Counted from the first letter of the stretch, positions 9,476-20,550 are shown. The stretch: DNA of 64,000 bases from Closterium sp. Naga37s-1 (GCA_947471745.1 CANJKZ010001237.1:2586001-2650000); one strand, 5' to 3'. Program-made: numbers and translations. Notes: generated by a model from the sequence alone, not told the origin.

Positions 9476-10948
9476 GTGCTCAACAACTGCATCAACGCAA
9501 AGGTTTTTGCGGAAGACGCACTGTTGCTGCCCGATGGAAAACTACTGAAACCAAGAACTGACTTACCCAACTGCACCGTCTGCCCAACAGCTGCACTGTG
9601 TCACACACCCTTCGCCGAGAAAATACCTAGAGCCGAGCGATACAAACCACTCGACAAGGTCTACAGCGAATTCCTAGTCCTCACGGCAAAAGGGGTCGGA
9701 GGAGAACAATATACTCTCACCTGCATCGACGCTAGCACGCGCTCCGTCTGGGCCGTGAACGTCAGCAACCGCTACCTCGCCTACCGCTGCTTCTATCTGT
9801 GGCTCAACATGGCAGAGACTCAAAGCAAGGGGAAGAAGCTGAAGGCCTTCCAAACCGACGGAGCATTGGAGTACCAGACAGAGGAGTTCAAAACCCTCTG
9901 TGATGAAAGGGGGATTCAGAGGATGATTTCCCTCCCCTACGCTCACGAGCAACAGGGACTGGCAGAGCGAACCAACAGGAGCCTCGCGACAAAAATGCGA
10001 GCCCTCATGAAGCAGTCAGCTGTGCCAACCAAGTATTGGCCCTTCGCGATGGCGCATGCAGTTCGCCTGAACAGCATGCTTTCTTCGAAAGCACTGCCCA
10101 ACAACACCTCGCCGTTCAAGGAGTGGACCGGTAAAAACCCCGACACACGCATGCTGCGGGTTTTCGGATGCATGGTACAGTACCGCCCCCACACTGCCCG
10201 GACCGGAAAATTTGAAGGCCGTGCCCGTTGGGGCATCCACCTCGGAATCGAATCCGAATACCACGCTTGGACAATTCTGGACTTCGCCACCCACCAAGTT
10301 ACGCGATCACGTGAGTGCATCTTCTACGAAAGACTGACCCTGCCACTATACCGACACCATCGCACTGCACTGAACGCACCAGACAACATTTTCCAGGGAC
10401 AGCACAGCTACGCCAGCGACGAGGATGAAGTTGACATGGCAGGAGAACAACCAGACGAGACAATTGGAGACGAGGCACCCTTTGTACCCGTTACGGAGGA
10501 GTTCGGGACAGCAACATTTTTTCCAACGGACCCAGATCAACACGAAGCAGTACAGGCACAACATAACTACGCAAGTGCCGAAATGCACTCACCCATGGAG
10601 GAAGATCTCGCTCGCGACTCTTCTCGCGACACCATTCGCAACATTCCTGGCGATGACGACGACGTGGTCGAGGTTACAAATGCCGCTGAATCCAACCTCA
10701 CCGGACTTCGCATCCTCGGCCTCGCAGTCGCCATCCGCGGTAACCAGCAACTGGTTGAATTCACTACTGTTTGCCAAGCCCTGAGCGGGCTCGATGCTGA
10801 AGTGGAGAGCAGCCGTGGCCGCAGAAGTCGCTGCACTCCAAAGGCGCGGCACCTGGAAGCTGGTACCACGACGACACGCAAAGGGGAGAAACATTCTCAT
10901 AGGGAAATGGGTCTTCAGGATCAAAACGCTTGCGGATGGCGCCATTGA
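9420..10948 (+). pseudogene. E2 integrase
   Basis: It joins newly made element DNA to the target. The HHCC zinc region is WHQRFGHP followed by CTVC. In the core, the position expected to hold the first Asp reads Glu (VYSEF), the second Asp is in FQTDGALEY, and Glu is in QGLAERTNR. A conserved block MLRVFGC follows. After about residue 310 the chain is acidic and disordered. The frame leaves the RT frame near 10790. The Asp-to-Glu call is made without a sister copy and is less certain than the domain call. Confidence 0.85.
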
Positions 10949-11639
10949 TAAGTACAAGGCGCGATGGGTCGTTCGCGGCTGCGAACAAACCCAATTCGTG
11001 GACTACGACAAAACGTTCGCACCTGTCGGTCGTCACACCTCCGTGCGAATCCTCCTTTGCGTCGCAGCGGTGAAGCAGCGTCCCCTGCGCAAGATGGACG
11101 TTTCAAACGCGTTTCTCTACGCGATCGTCGATGCAATCATCTACGTCGAACAGCCGCACGCGTTCGAAGAGGCTGGCAACGCCATCTACCTCCTCCAGAA
11201 GTCCCTCTACGGGATCAATCAGGCACCACGCCTGTGGCAGCAGTACCTCCACACCGTGCTAATCGAACTCGGCTTCCAGCAACTTCCCCACGATCAGGGG
11301 ATGTACCGCCTTGAGTTACGCGGTAGCTTCATCTTGCTCGCCGCCTACGTAAATGACCTTCTCTACACGGGGAACAACGTGGAGCTGCTTGATCGCTTCG
11401 AACGTGATATCAAAGAAAGGCTCGAGGTGACTGTCGATCACGATGTCACCCAATTCCTCGGCCTCAATGTCTCCCAGACAGCCGACACGATCCACCTGTC
11501 TGCCGCGAAATACGCCGAAACACTTGCTAAGAAATTCGGCATCGCTCCCGTCGGCGTCACCACCCCATTCCGCATTCCTCCGCCTAATCACAAGCCTGAC
11601 ACCACCCCGCTATCTCCGGCTGACCATCGCCTCTACTAG
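10794..11639 (+). pseudogene. E2 reverse transcriptase, catalytic mutant
   Basis: The copia RT is recognisable from WVFRIKTLADG, YKARWVV, KMDVSNAFL and SLYGINQAPRLW. The catalytic box reads YVND instead of YVDD (near 11347), which removes one metal-binding Asp. The frame ends in TAG at 11637-11639, after which homologous sequence continues in frame (QQLGCLLFAAVTCRPDLSY), so this is a premature stop. RT normally copies the element RNA into DNA inside virus-like particles. Confidence 0.92.
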
Positions 11640-12329
11640 CAGCAGCTCGGGTGTCTACTCTTCGCCGCCGTCACATGCCGCCCGGACCTCTCGTACGCCG
11701 CTAGCCAGCTCGCCCAGTACCTGCGCCGACCTGAAGAGGAGAACATGGCAGACCTACGACGCGCCCTACAATACTTCATCTCCACGCCTGACGTCGGCCT
11801 TACCTACAAGGCGAATATAACAGCTACTCTGCAGCTTGCTGGCTACGTAGATGCTGACCACGCAGGGGACGCAGACAACAGAAGGTCCCGCACAGGCTTC
11901 ATTTTCAAACTCGAACCTACAGGAACTATCTCGTGGAACTCGCAGAAGAAGGAGTCCATCGCCCTCCCGTCAGCAGAAGCAAAATTCATCGCAGCAAGTG
12001 CAGCAGTTCGTGAAGGACTCTACCTCATGGAGCTCCTACAGGAAACGAAATCGGCGATAAACGGGTCATTCAAGTTACTGTGCGACAACCAGAGCGCGAT
12101 CAAAATTGCAAACAAACCCGGCTTCGTCAACCGCACGAAACATATCGCCCTGCGTTACTTCTTCGTCAAGGACGAAATTGACAAGGGGAAGGTTCAACTC
12201 ACCTATTGCCCAACTGGCGAAATGGCAGCAGACGTCCTGACGAAGAAGCTGCCACGCCAGAAGTTCCAGTACTGTGCGGACCTGTGCGGAGTCGTCCGAA
12301 AGAGCCACGTGGCGCATCTCCAGGAATGA
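11640..12329 (+). pseudogene. E2 RT C-terminal part and RNase H
   Basis: It continues from the premature stop. The RNase H acidic residues are all present: VDADHAGD, SAEAKFIA and CDNQSAIK, followed by NRTKHIALRYFFVKD and the tail ADVLTKKLP. It ends 7 bases before the 3' LTR, over the purine tract GAAGAGGAG. Confidence 0.9.
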
Positions 12330-12336
12330 AGAGGAG

Positions 12337-12534
12337 TGTTGGAGTAAGAAGGGAATCGACTTAAGCATTCCCGTAGGTGCAGCCGTATCGCACCCGTCAC
12401 TATCGAAGCAGCACCAACAGCAGTATCGGATCAGCCCGTAACAAGGGCAGGAAGGTCAACAGTCGCAAAGGTCAACTGTCACGACTATTCACCATCTGGA
12501 CCGAAAGACTCACCAACGAGGAATGGCAACAGGC
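12337..12534 (+). repeat. E2 3' LTR, left part
   Basis: It starts TGTTGGAG like the 5' LTR and is cut at 12534 by E3. The last five bases, CAGGC, are the target duplication of E3 and recur at 42661-42665. Confidence 0.95.
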
Positions 12535-12672
12535 TGTCAAAACATATGTGTTCAATGTTATCTAGGCTATATAGGGGCTAGCCTTAGGGGGTACACAATT
12601 CACCTCGACACTCTTGCTTGTACCTCCATCCCTGACCTAATCCATTCATTCCCGTTTTACCTAGTTCTCACA
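12535..12672 (+). repeat. E3 5' LTR (138 bp)
   Basis: It starts TGTCAAAACA and ends CTCACA. It differs from the 3' LTR at five positions (3.6%). Confidence 0.95.
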
Positions 12673-12683
12673 TGGTATAGAGC
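12673..12683 (+). promoter_or_regulatory. E3 primer binding site
   Basis: TGGTATAGAGC is the initiator-Met tRNA site TGGTATCAGAGC with one base deleted. It directly follows the LTR. Confidence 0.8.
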
Positions 12684-12734
12684 ATGTTGCTCCTTAGGAC
12701 ATGGGCCCACCGTTAGTTACTCTCCTTCCACTGC

Positions 12735-12965
12735 CCGAATCGCGCCCCTAGGACGCGTCGTTTTTTCCCTGCCCAAATCGCGCCCCTAGGTGCTTCGTTT
12801 TTCCAGCCCAAATCGCGCTCCTAGTCTAGTCATTTTTCCTTCCAGAATCGCGCCTCTAGGCCTTCGGTTTTCCTGTCCGAATCGCGCCCCTAGGAACGCC
12901 GATTTTCCTGCCCGAATCGCGCCCCTATGCATGTCGATTCCCTGCCCGTCGAGCGCCCCTAGGGC
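12735..12965 (+). repeat. E3 leader minisatellite
   Basis: About seven imperfect units of 34-38 bp, each holding AATCGCGCCCCTAGG or a variant followed by a T-rich stretch, lie between primer site and gag. Confidence 0.8.
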
Positions 12966-13617
12966 GCTGCCGTTTTTTCTGCCCGTGCGCTGCCTGCTCT
13001 CGCCCGGCTCTCGTGCTGCCCGCACGCTGCCCACGCGCTAGCCGCGCTGCCCGTCAGCAGCCCGCACGCCGCCCGCGCAGCCCGCACGCTGCCCGCGCAG
13101 CCCTCTGCCGCCCGCGCCCGCCTGCACCCTGCACTGCCGCGCCCTGTGCTGCCCGCTCGCTGCCCTGCTACGCTGCCTGTGCCACCAACTAGCGCCCATG
13201 CCGCTGCGGACTGCCCACTACTGAGCGCGCTGCCCTGCACGCTGCACTGCCGCGCGATGCGCTGCCCTGCCCTGCGTGCGCCCTGCCTGAGCCGCCTGCG
13301 CATTGCCCTGCCCTGCGTGCGCCCTGCCTGAGCCGCCCGCGCATTGCCCTGCGCCGCCCGCTCACGCCCTTGCCCTGCCTTGCTTGCGCTGTCAAGCCGC
13401 CGGCTCGCGCCCCTGCTGCACTGCCTGCACCGCCAGCTCGCGCCCCTGCCCTGCCTTGCTTGCGCGCCTGCTGCTGCTGCCTGCACCACTAGCTAGCGCG
13501 CCTGCTGCTGCTGCCAGCCGAGCCGCCCAACCGAGCCGCCCACTCGAGCCGCCCGATCGATCCGCCCTTCCGCGCTGCCCAACCGAGCCGCCCTGGTGAG
13601 CCGCCCCCCTTGCACTA
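12966..13617 (+). other. E3 GC-rich leader
   Basis: Low-complexity DNA built from CTGCCCGC and GAGCCGCCC type words. Long open frames on both strands here are compositional. No gene is supported. Confidence 0.6.
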
Positions 13618-13719
13618 GTGCTGCCCTTGCCGTTTTGCAACAGTCCAGCAGCTACTTCCGCCCTTACTGCTGCACCTGCTACTACTGTTGCTTCTCCTGC
13701 CGCTACCGTTCCTCCTGCC

Positions 13720-14916
13720 ATGGCGACCCCTACTGTGCTCACCTTTGACGGCGAGGGCCACCCGGTAGACTTTGAGTCCTGGCTAGAGGATCTCCACTGG
13801 TACCTGCAGAGCCAGACTAGGGAGGATGTCTCTCTCTTTGAGCATACCTCGGGGTCCCTCGATGCCCCTCCCGACTCAGCTGCTCGTGTAGACCGGTCCA
13901 AGTGGACTTCTCGTGACGCTACTGCTGCTCTTGCTGTCCGTAGCCACCTTCCGCTAGACCAGCGCTCCCACTTTTGCCAGCTTAAGACGGCCAAGGCGCT
14001 TTACGACGCTGTAGTCAAGCGCTACTCGTCCCCGTCGTCTGCCACTGTAGGCCGCCTGGCGCTGCCGTTCCTCTTTCCTGAGTTGTCGGACTTCACCACT
14101 GTAGCCAAACTCCTGACTCACCTACGCTCCCTTGAGACTCGCTATGCTGCCGCCCTCGAGCCCGCCTTTAGGGCTGAGAACAAGCCACCCATTTATCTCA
14201 CCCTTTACTTTCTCACGACCCGCCTCCCTGACTCCCTTTGTGCTGTACGCGACCACTTCCTCGCTCTAGACCCCAGGAAGATCACCCTCGCCTCGTTTGA
14301 GTCCCGTCTCTTAGAGGCTGATTCCGCTGCCCTAGTTGCCGCTGCCTCTCGTGGCACTCCCCTCCCCTCTGTCTTTGAGGGGTGCTCCTGCTCCCTGCTC
14401 GCGCCGCCTGTTGCCTCTGCTGCTGCTGTCGACCTCTTCGGTGCTGAGGAGGTCGGTGCTGCGTCTGCTCCTAGTGGGAGGCGCCGCAGCGGCAAGGGCA
14501 AGGGTGGCAAGGGTGGGGGTGGCGGGGGTGGTGGGGGTGGCGGGGGCAGCGGTGGTGGCGGTGGAGGTGGTGGTGGTGGGGGAGGAGGAGGAGGTGGAGG
14601 CGGCAGAGGAGGAGGAGGGGGTGGTGGGAGCAGTGGGGGTGGTGGAGGGGGTGGGGGTGGCACTAGGGGTGGAGCTGGCGGAGGAGGGGCTGGAGGTAAG
14701 GCCACTCATTCAGCTGCGTCTGGTGGTGCAGCGGGTGGTGGAGGTGGCTCTGGGGGTGGTCACCAGCAGCAGCCGAGCCGACAGGCGCAGCTCTCGCCGC
14801 AGCAGCTTCGTGAGTGGGCGATCCGACGTGGCAGCTCATGTGGCCCAGCTCGCTGCGAGTGCGTCCGTCGTACAGGTCAGCCGGAGCGACCTGCACTCGC
14901 ACCGACCACACCGAGT
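13720..14916 (+). pseudogene. E3 gag, interrupted by E4
   Basis: The start is taken at MATPTVLTFD because E5, E7 and E9 begin Gag at the same point (MASPTVL, MASPAVL, MATLNVL). The frame is open upstream to 13618 but not conserved. The Gag core runs to about codon 245, followed by a glycine tract with about 75% Gly (near 14510-14690), then a SPQQLREWA module (near 14790-14820) and the start of the atypical zinc finger (CECVRRTG). E4 cuts the finger at 14916. After E4 the reading resumes at 21375 with RCFFRLDDLYR, the position just after the finger in relatives. Confidence 0.9.
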
Positions 14917-15735
14917 TGTTATAGTCACAATAGGCTTGAATGTGCCTAAAACGAAAGATAGAGAGCACAGACGGATTTCTGCACAGCGGCTTCAAACGTT
15001 GATAGCGTTCTGCTCACAGCTGCAAATGACTTGATTAAAATTGGATCTGGAGCGTCTTCACGTCGTCTACAATTAGCAATTTAGATTGCACGATTTGATA
15101 AAGAATTGACGACACAGCGTCGGTTTGAACGAACGGTACTATGGCAGCCACTATAGTCTTAGAACACAAGATAGGAAGAGTTACGAGTTGGGAATGACTC
15201 CCAGCTCCTACAAACCCCAAGAGCCGAGGTACAGTGATGTGGAACAGTGCCACACTGTCCCCAACCACGAAGGGTCTCGAAACTACCCTTCACTAGGGCC
15301 TACACCAAGTGAAATGTTACACTACACAAAGTAATGTAACTATCTTCAATATCTTGAGGTGTACCCTTTTGGCAAGCTTCGAAATCACTTGAGGCTTGAC
15401 ACCAAGGCTCGGGCTCTTCATCACAAACTCATCCTTGAGTTCTTGATGGGTCTGCTGCACACACCTGCGACACGCCGAACGTTCGACACAGGACAAAATA
15501 GAAACCGCGCACGACAAAATAGAAACCGCGCGCGAGACACAAACGACCGCGTAACACGCGTCTAGCGATAACTCGCTATTGACTCGACACACACACTCGA
15601 CATCATGACTCAACATTCACACACAATTATAAGCATGAAATATATATTATCCCATGCCCTCATACCATTCCATACACACACACATTCACGCACACGGACA
15701 ACAAGCCGAGTGCAAACCGTAGGGTTGCACCAACA
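14917..15735 (-). repeat. E4 3' LTR (819 bp, left copy)
   Basis: It starts TGTTATAGTC and ends ACCAACA, as the right copy does. It contains CA-rich stretches near 15675. The purine-rich strand at 15736-15748 (complement of AACTCCCCCTCGG) is the polypurine tract. Confidence 0.96.
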
Positions 15736-15776
15736 AACTCCCCCTCGGATTGTTGGCCTTAGGATATGTTGCTCTC

Positions 15777-18700
15777 TCAGTTCAGAGCCATCCCAGCCAG
15801 CTTGCAACACTTCCAATGCTGCTGCTCCACCAGCCTCTTGGTCATCATGTCAGCCGGCTGCCCCGTGGTCTTCACGTAGCGCAACTCAACTTCACCCGCG
15901 GTTACCATGCTCCTCGTCCAATGCCACTTCACCCTCATGTGCTTCGTGAGTCCATGCAACACAGGGTTCTTAGCAAGAGCAATGGCACCCTGGCTGTCAC
16001 AGTACAGTGGGGTAGGTCCTTGCTGCTCCTCCCCCAATTCAGCCAACAAACGCCGCTGCCACACAATCTCCCGTACGGCACGGAAGAGTGCCATGTACTC
16101 GGACTCCACCGAGCTCAAAGCTTGGTCAACCTGCTTCTTGCTCTCCCAAGCAGTTGGGCCTCCACCAACACAGCATATGAAGCCTCCCACACTTGTCATG
16201 TCCTCTGGTTCTGATGCATATGAAGCATCCGAGTAGGCGGTGAGGAACAAACGCCCGGGTTCAACACCATCCGCGCCCTTTTGGCGCCTTTGTGCCGCCG
16301 CCGAGTATTGCAGCCCAACGGTCGGTGTTTGGCCAAGATACTTGGCCACCCTCATTCCAGCTGCTACCTGCTCCTCATTAGGGCATTGCACAACCCTAGC
16401 CAGCTGCCCGGTAGCAAACGCGACGTCCGGTCGGGTGTTTACCGCCGCATACATGAGGCTGCCCACCAACGAGTGAAATCGGCGCCTCTCCTCTTCACCA
16501 ACGCTCTCCTCCTCTGGTCCCTTCACACACTTGAACCCAGAGGGAAAGGGTGTAGCCACATGGCCTTCACTCTGCCCAAAGTTGGCAGCCAATGCCTCCA
16601 GGTACTTTCGTTGATGCACCCGCATGCACCGCTTCTCCACATCTCGTTCGATGTGGAGCCCAAGGTAGAAGCTCACGTCACCAAGGGCCTTGCACTTGAA
16701 CTTGTCTTGAAGCTTCAGCATCACCTCCTTCACAAGGTCAGAAGAGGGTGAGAAAATGAGGATGTCATCCACATAAACCACCATGAAACTCCTCTGCTCC
16801 CCCTCGCCAAGCATGAACAAGGAGTGATCGGCCGTTGAGGGAGTGAAGCCGATCCCCTCCAACACTTCGCGCAGCTTCATGTACCATTGCCTAGGGGCCT
16901 GCTTCAGCCCATAGAGGGCCTTCTTCAGCTTCCACACTCTGCCACTACCATCATCAAACCCCTCTGGCTGCGCCATAAAAATCTCCTCCTCAAGGATGCC
17001 GTTAAGGAATGCCGTTACGATGTCCATTTGCTTTACTACCCATCCTTTGATGGCGGCTCCCGCGAATAGGGTTCGCAGCGTCGTCGGCTTCACCACAGGG
17101 GCAAACAGCTCCTTGAAGTCCACCTTCTCCTTCTGCTGGTACCCCTTGGCTACAAGCCTAGACTTGTAGCGCTCGATCTTGCCGTCGGCATCCGACTTGA
17201 TTTTGAAGAGCCACTTGGACGTTATCGCCGTACGCCCCTCCGGTAGCTCCACCAATTCAAACGTGTCATTCTCCTCGATGCTCTTCAGCTCACTCTCCAT
17301 GGCCTTCTTCCACTCCTCAGCATCACTACTCTCCAAAGCCTCCTTGAGAGTTGCTGGTTCTCCCGGCATCTCCACCGGAGAGAAGAACGCGAAGGCACAC
17401 TCCTCGTAGTCACTCTCCTCGTCGTCTCCGACCATCATTGCCGCTCCGGCCAGGGCTGTCTTGCCCTGCTTTCCCGGCGCATCATAGGTCAGCCTATTAG
17501 GGGGTTGAACTCTCCTCTTCCCCCTTCCTTCCTCCTCAGCTGCAGGGACTTGAAGGCCTTGGCGTTGCTGCGGTGTGGCTCGAATCCGTGGAGCACTCGT
17601 AGTACGGGAAGGGAGTGACGGTGCACGCTCGCTCACTTGCTGCACCTCCTCCTCTTCTTCCTCTGCATCATTGGCCTCCTCTCCCCCATTCACAAGGGAG
17701 GATTGCCTTGTGGTTGTGCTGCTGCTGCTCAGCTCCAAAGGCAGCTCCACATGCTCCAAACCGGAACTCTTCACCTCCCCAAACCGCACGCCTATCTTCG
17801 CCTCATTCTCCGCCTTCCAATCCTTGTACATGAAGTTCTCCATGAACTTGCAGTCCCTGCTCACCAAGAACTTCTTGGTGAATGGGTCCCAAAGAAGCCA
17901 TCCCTTGCTGTTTTGAGCCATGCCCAAGTGCACGGCCCACACCGCCTTGGCACCAAGCTTGTTGTGCCGAAGATGCTTAGGCACGAGCGCCATGCACATG
18001 CACCCGAACACCCGAAGCATATCCACCTTTGGCTTCCTTCCTAGCCACTCCACATAGGGCACCCATTTGTCTGCTCCCACATGAGTCAAGGCTCTGTTCT
18101 TGGCCACACACGTGCTCCGCACCGCATCAGGCCAGAAATAGTCGGGTAGCCCGGCTTCAATGAGCAACCCGCGTGCCGCCTCCGTGATTGTGCGGTTCGC
18201 TCGCTCGGCGATGCCGTTCATTGCAGGGGAGTATGGCATGGTGAGGGAGTGCCGAATACCATTCTTCTTCAGCCACAACCCAAACTCCTTGCTCAGGAAC
18301 TCTCCCCCTCGATCGGTGCGGATTGACTTGACTAGACGGTCTTGTTGCCGCTCCACCATCGGGAACCAATCCGTCTTCAACGTTTCAGCCACGTCGCTCT
18401 TCTTGGCCAGCACGTACACCCAAGTCATGCGGGTGTAGACGTCGACAATGGTGAGAAAATACTCAGCTCCAGCAGCTCCAAGCTTCAGGGGGCCCACCAC
18501 GTCCATCACCACCTCATCAAGCGGTGCCTTTGCCGTTGCCTCCGAACTAGGGAACGGAAACCGGGTGAACTTGGCTTGAATGCACGTCGGGCAGCCAAGC
18601 ACCTCATCGGGCTCCCCCTTCACACGTATGCCAGCAACCATCTCATTCTTCGCTAGCTGCTGCAAGATGGGCAGGGCCACATGCCCCATGCACCGATGCA

Positions 18701-19643
18701 AGGTGAGCCAATCACACTCCCCCGTAGCCGAAGTTGGATTGGAGAATGCCGCGCTCGCAATAGCGCCCCACATACTCTCTCCGTAGTCCTCCTCCGCTGC
18801 TGCCTCTGGGTTCTCCTCACCCTTTTGCTGCTCCTTGGTTGCTGCACCACTCTCCTTAGGTTCACTGAACTTGCTGGTCCCTCCAGGTTTGCTCTTCTTG
18901 AGCTCATTCTCCTTAGCGCGACCGTTCGCGCCATCGTCGCTACCGACCGCTCCATCCTTGGTGCTGATGCTTGCTGCCACTTGCCTCTCCTTAGGCATAG
19001 GGACCACTGGGATCTGCCACATCTCGTTGTAGACATCCCTGTCCTCATGAAGGTCCCAAAGAATTCGATCGCCAAGCCTTGCGGTGTAGGTCTTGGCTCC
19101 CTTCGAGTTCGTGTCCATGCCGGCCTTTGCCAACCGCCGCACGGAAATCAGGTTTGCAGCAAGGCTGGGCACCCAAAGCACGTTCTTGAGGCCCACCATC
19201 TTCCCATCAGCACCCTTGAACATGGCCTTGCCCATGCCTTTCACCTCTGCTCGCTGCCCCAAAGCCGATGTGACATGCTTCACCAGTGACGGCTCGAGTT
19301 CGGTGAGCAAGTCCGGGCGAGGTGTCATGCTATAGGTAGCGCCACTATCAATCACCCAATAGTCCAGGGGGTGTAGGGTCACCTTCCCCACAGCTGCTGG
19401 CTCCTCAAAGCCTTCATCCTTCTCTGGACCAGCCGGTACTTGCGTCGACACGAAGTAGAATAGACCCGGGTATCGATCGTCGCTCGGGTCCTTGTCGTTG
19501 TCTCCGCTCTTCATGTTTGCAGCTCCGCCACCGTGACCGCCACGGCCTCCACGGCCTCGTCCTCTCCCTCCTCCTGCTCCTCTACCCTCTTGGCCTTGAG
19601 CAGGGGTCCAACCATCAGGGAGTTTGTAGCAGTCGCGCCACAT
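15777..19643 (-). CDS. pol: E4 pol: protease-integrase-RT-RNase H
   Basis: This frame is continuous with gag, and the listed start is only the first Met after the gag TGA. The CCHC knuckle CHYCHKSGHMWRDC straddles it. Order: protease VIDSGATYSM (about residue 98); integrase zinc region LHRCMGH then CPTC; integrase D in MDVVGP, D in RTDRGGEF, E in NGIAERANR, and MLRVFGCMC; then RT with WLFKIKSDADG, KQMDIVTAFLNG, LYGLKQAPRQW and YVDDILIF; and RNase H with YSDASYAS, SVESEYMA and CDSQGAI, then LTKHMRVKWHW. Length (about 1,290 residues after the TGA) is normal for a copia pol. The product would be a polyprotein cleaved by its own protease in virus-like particles. Confidence 0.96.
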   Translation of the reverse strand: MWRDCYKLPDGWTPAQGQEGRGAGGGRGRGRGGRGGHGGGAANMKSGDNDKDPSDDRYPGLFYFVSTQVPAGPEKDEGFEEPAAVGKVTLHPLDYWVIDSGATYSMTPRPDLLTELEPSLVKHVTSALGQRAEVKGMGKAMFKGADGKMVGLKNVLWVPSLAANLISVRRLAKAGMDTNSKGAKTYTARLGDRILWDLHEDRDVYNEMWQIPVVPMPKERQVAASISTKDGAVGSDDGANGRAKENELKKSKPGGTSKFSEPKESGAATKEQQKGEENPEAAAEEDYGESMWGAIASAAFSNPTSATGECDWLTLHRCMGHVALPILQQLAKNEMVAGIRVKGEPDEVLGCPTCIQAKFTRFPFPSSEATAKAPLDEVVMDVVGPLKLGAAGAEYFLTIVDVYTRMTWVYVLAKKSDVAETLKTDWFPMVERQQDRLVKSIRTDRGGEFLSKEFGLWLKKNGIRHSLTMPYSPAMNGIAERANRTITEAARGLLIEAGLPDYFWPDAVRSTCVAKNRALTHVGADKWVPYVEWLGRKPKVDMLRVFGCMCMALVPKHLRHNKLGAKAVWAVHLGMAQNSKGWLLWDPFTKKFLVSRDCKFMENFMYKDWKAENEAKIGVRFGEVKSSGLEHVELPLELSSSSTTTRQSSLVNGGEEANDAEEEEEEVQQVSERAPSLPSRTTSAPRIRATPQQRQGLQVPAAEEEGRGKRRVQPPNRLTYDAPGKQGKTALAGAAMMVGDDEESDYEECAFAFFSPVEMPGEPATLKEALESSDAEEWKKAMESELKSIEENDTFELVELPEGRTAITSKWLFKIKSDADGKIERYKSRLVAKGYQQKEKVDFKELFAPVVKPTTLRTLFAGAAIKGWVVKQMDIVTAFLNGILEEEIFMAQPEGFDDGSGRVWKLKKALYGLKQAPRQWYMKLREVLEGIGFTPSTADHSLFMLGEGEQRSFMVVYVDDILIFSPSSDLVKEVMLKLQDKFKCKALGDVSFYLGLHIERDVEKRCMRVHQRKYLEALAANFGQSEGHVATPFPSGFKCVKGPEEESVGEEERRRFHSLVGSLMYAAVNTRPDVAFATGQLARVVQCPNEEQVAAGMRVAKYLGQTPTVGLQYSAAAQRRQKGADGVEPGRLFLTAYSDASYASEPEDMTSVGGFICCVGGGPTAWESKKQVDQALSSVESEYMALFRAVREIVWQRRLLAELGEEQQGPTPLYCDSQGAIALAKNPVLHGLTKHMRVKWHWTRSMVTAGEVELRYVKTTGQPADMMTKRLVEQQHWKCCKLAGMALN

Positions 19644-19682
19644 GTGTCCGCTCTTGTGGCAATAGTGACACTCGCCGTCGAA

Positions 19683-20516
19683 TCAGCCGCGACCGCGTCC
19701 GTAGCTCTTGTCGTCGCTGCCGTAACCGCCACTCCTGCGGCCTCCGCCGAAGTTGCTGCCACCAAACCTTCCTCCCCCTCGTCCTCTGCCTCTTCCTCGA
19801 CCATATCCACGACCGATGCTCGCTGCCCCAGCGCCATCCGCACTCGCCAACTCACGGCGGCGGAAATCCTCTTGAAGGATAGCTCGCTTCACGTCTTCAA
19901 GCGAGAGGCGGGGCAAGTCGCGATTAAGGTTGATGATGAGCAAGGACCATGATTCTGGGAGTAAGGCCAGCAACTTGGTCTTCTTTTGGAGCTCACTGTA
20001 GTTCAAATCAGCTCCCTCAAGCCGCGTCAACAAGTCGAAGAATTCCTGCACCCCTTCTTCAACCGCTTCGTCTTCTTCAATTCGTAGTGCCGCCATTTGC
20101 CGTTCCAACACCACCGCTACCGCCGCTGTTGCAGGAGCATGTACACCCTTGAGAGCAGCCCATGCCTTTGGTCCCTTCTCTGGTTCACGCTGGAATGGTT
20201 TGATGTGACGGATCTGGCTGCTCCCCAACGCTTGCCCAAGTAGGAGATAGCCTTGTGCGCTCTTCCGCACCCACGGGCTCTTCTCCGGGTCGTTTTCGGG
20301 GCGCTTCTCCGTTCCTTCCATCACCTCCAGCAGGTCATAGTGGTCAAAGATGTTGTCACCGTTGAACTTGTCAAGCCCAAACACCCTAGGCTCATCCCTA
20401 GGTGGGCCAAGACTTGGTTGCATGGGCGCCATGGCTGAATCACGGGGTTGGCCTTGAGCTTGAGCTTCTCCACTGCCACCAGCAACTCTGCCACCCCTTT
20501 CCTCAGGTCCATCCAT
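19683..20516 (-). CDS. gag: E4 gag, ending in an in-frame TGA
   Basis: The start is MDGPEERGG at 20516, about 20 bases inside the primer site. A longer reading would need a GTG in the primer site. The Gag core contains LDKFNGDNIFDHYDLLEVM and LEDVKRAILQEDFRRREL, then Arg/Gly-rich RGYGRGRGRGRGGG before the knuckle. The TGA at 19683-19685 falls in the RG-rich part, four codons before the first Cys of the knuckle, and the same frame continues into pol. A change of CGA (Arg, CpG) to TGA would explain it. Regulated readthrough is possible, but the next bases (TTC) are not a known readthrough context. Confidence 0.9.
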   Translation of the reverse strand: MDGPEERGGRVAGGSGEAQAQGQPRDSAMAPMQPSLGPPRDEPRVFGLDKFNGDNIFDHYDLLEVMEGTEKRPENDPEKSPWVRKSAQGYLLLGQALGSSQIRHIKPFQREPEKGPKAWAALKGVHAPATAAVAVVLERQMAALRIEEDEAVEEGVQEFFDLLTRLEGADLNYSELQKKTKLLALLPESWSLLIINLNRDLPRLSLEDVKRAILQEDFRRRELASADGAGAASIGRGYGRGRGRGRGGGRFGGSNFGGGRRSGGYGSDDKSYGRGRG

Positions 20517-20536
20517 TGTCGAAACTGCTCCAAGGG

Positions 20537-20548
20537 GCTCTGATACCA
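20537..20548 (-). promoter_or_regulatory. E4 primer binding site
   Basis: The minus strand reads TGGTATCAGAGC, a perfect match to the initiator-methionine tRNA site, two bases inside the 5' LTR. Confidence 0.95.
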
Positions 20549-20550
20549 CT

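Noticed and set aside
14205..14705. Proline-rich, extensin-like frame on the minus strand
   Set aside because: It is the antisense of the E3 Gag glycine tract and has no signal peptide.
16281..16751. Plus-strand open frames inside E4 (also 18681-19289)
   Set aside because: They run antisense to an intact pol gene and resemble nothing known.
19683..19685. TGA in E4 as a programmed readthrough or selenocysteine site
   Set aside because: No known readthrough context follows, and a CpG change from CGA is simpler. Kept only as a testable option.
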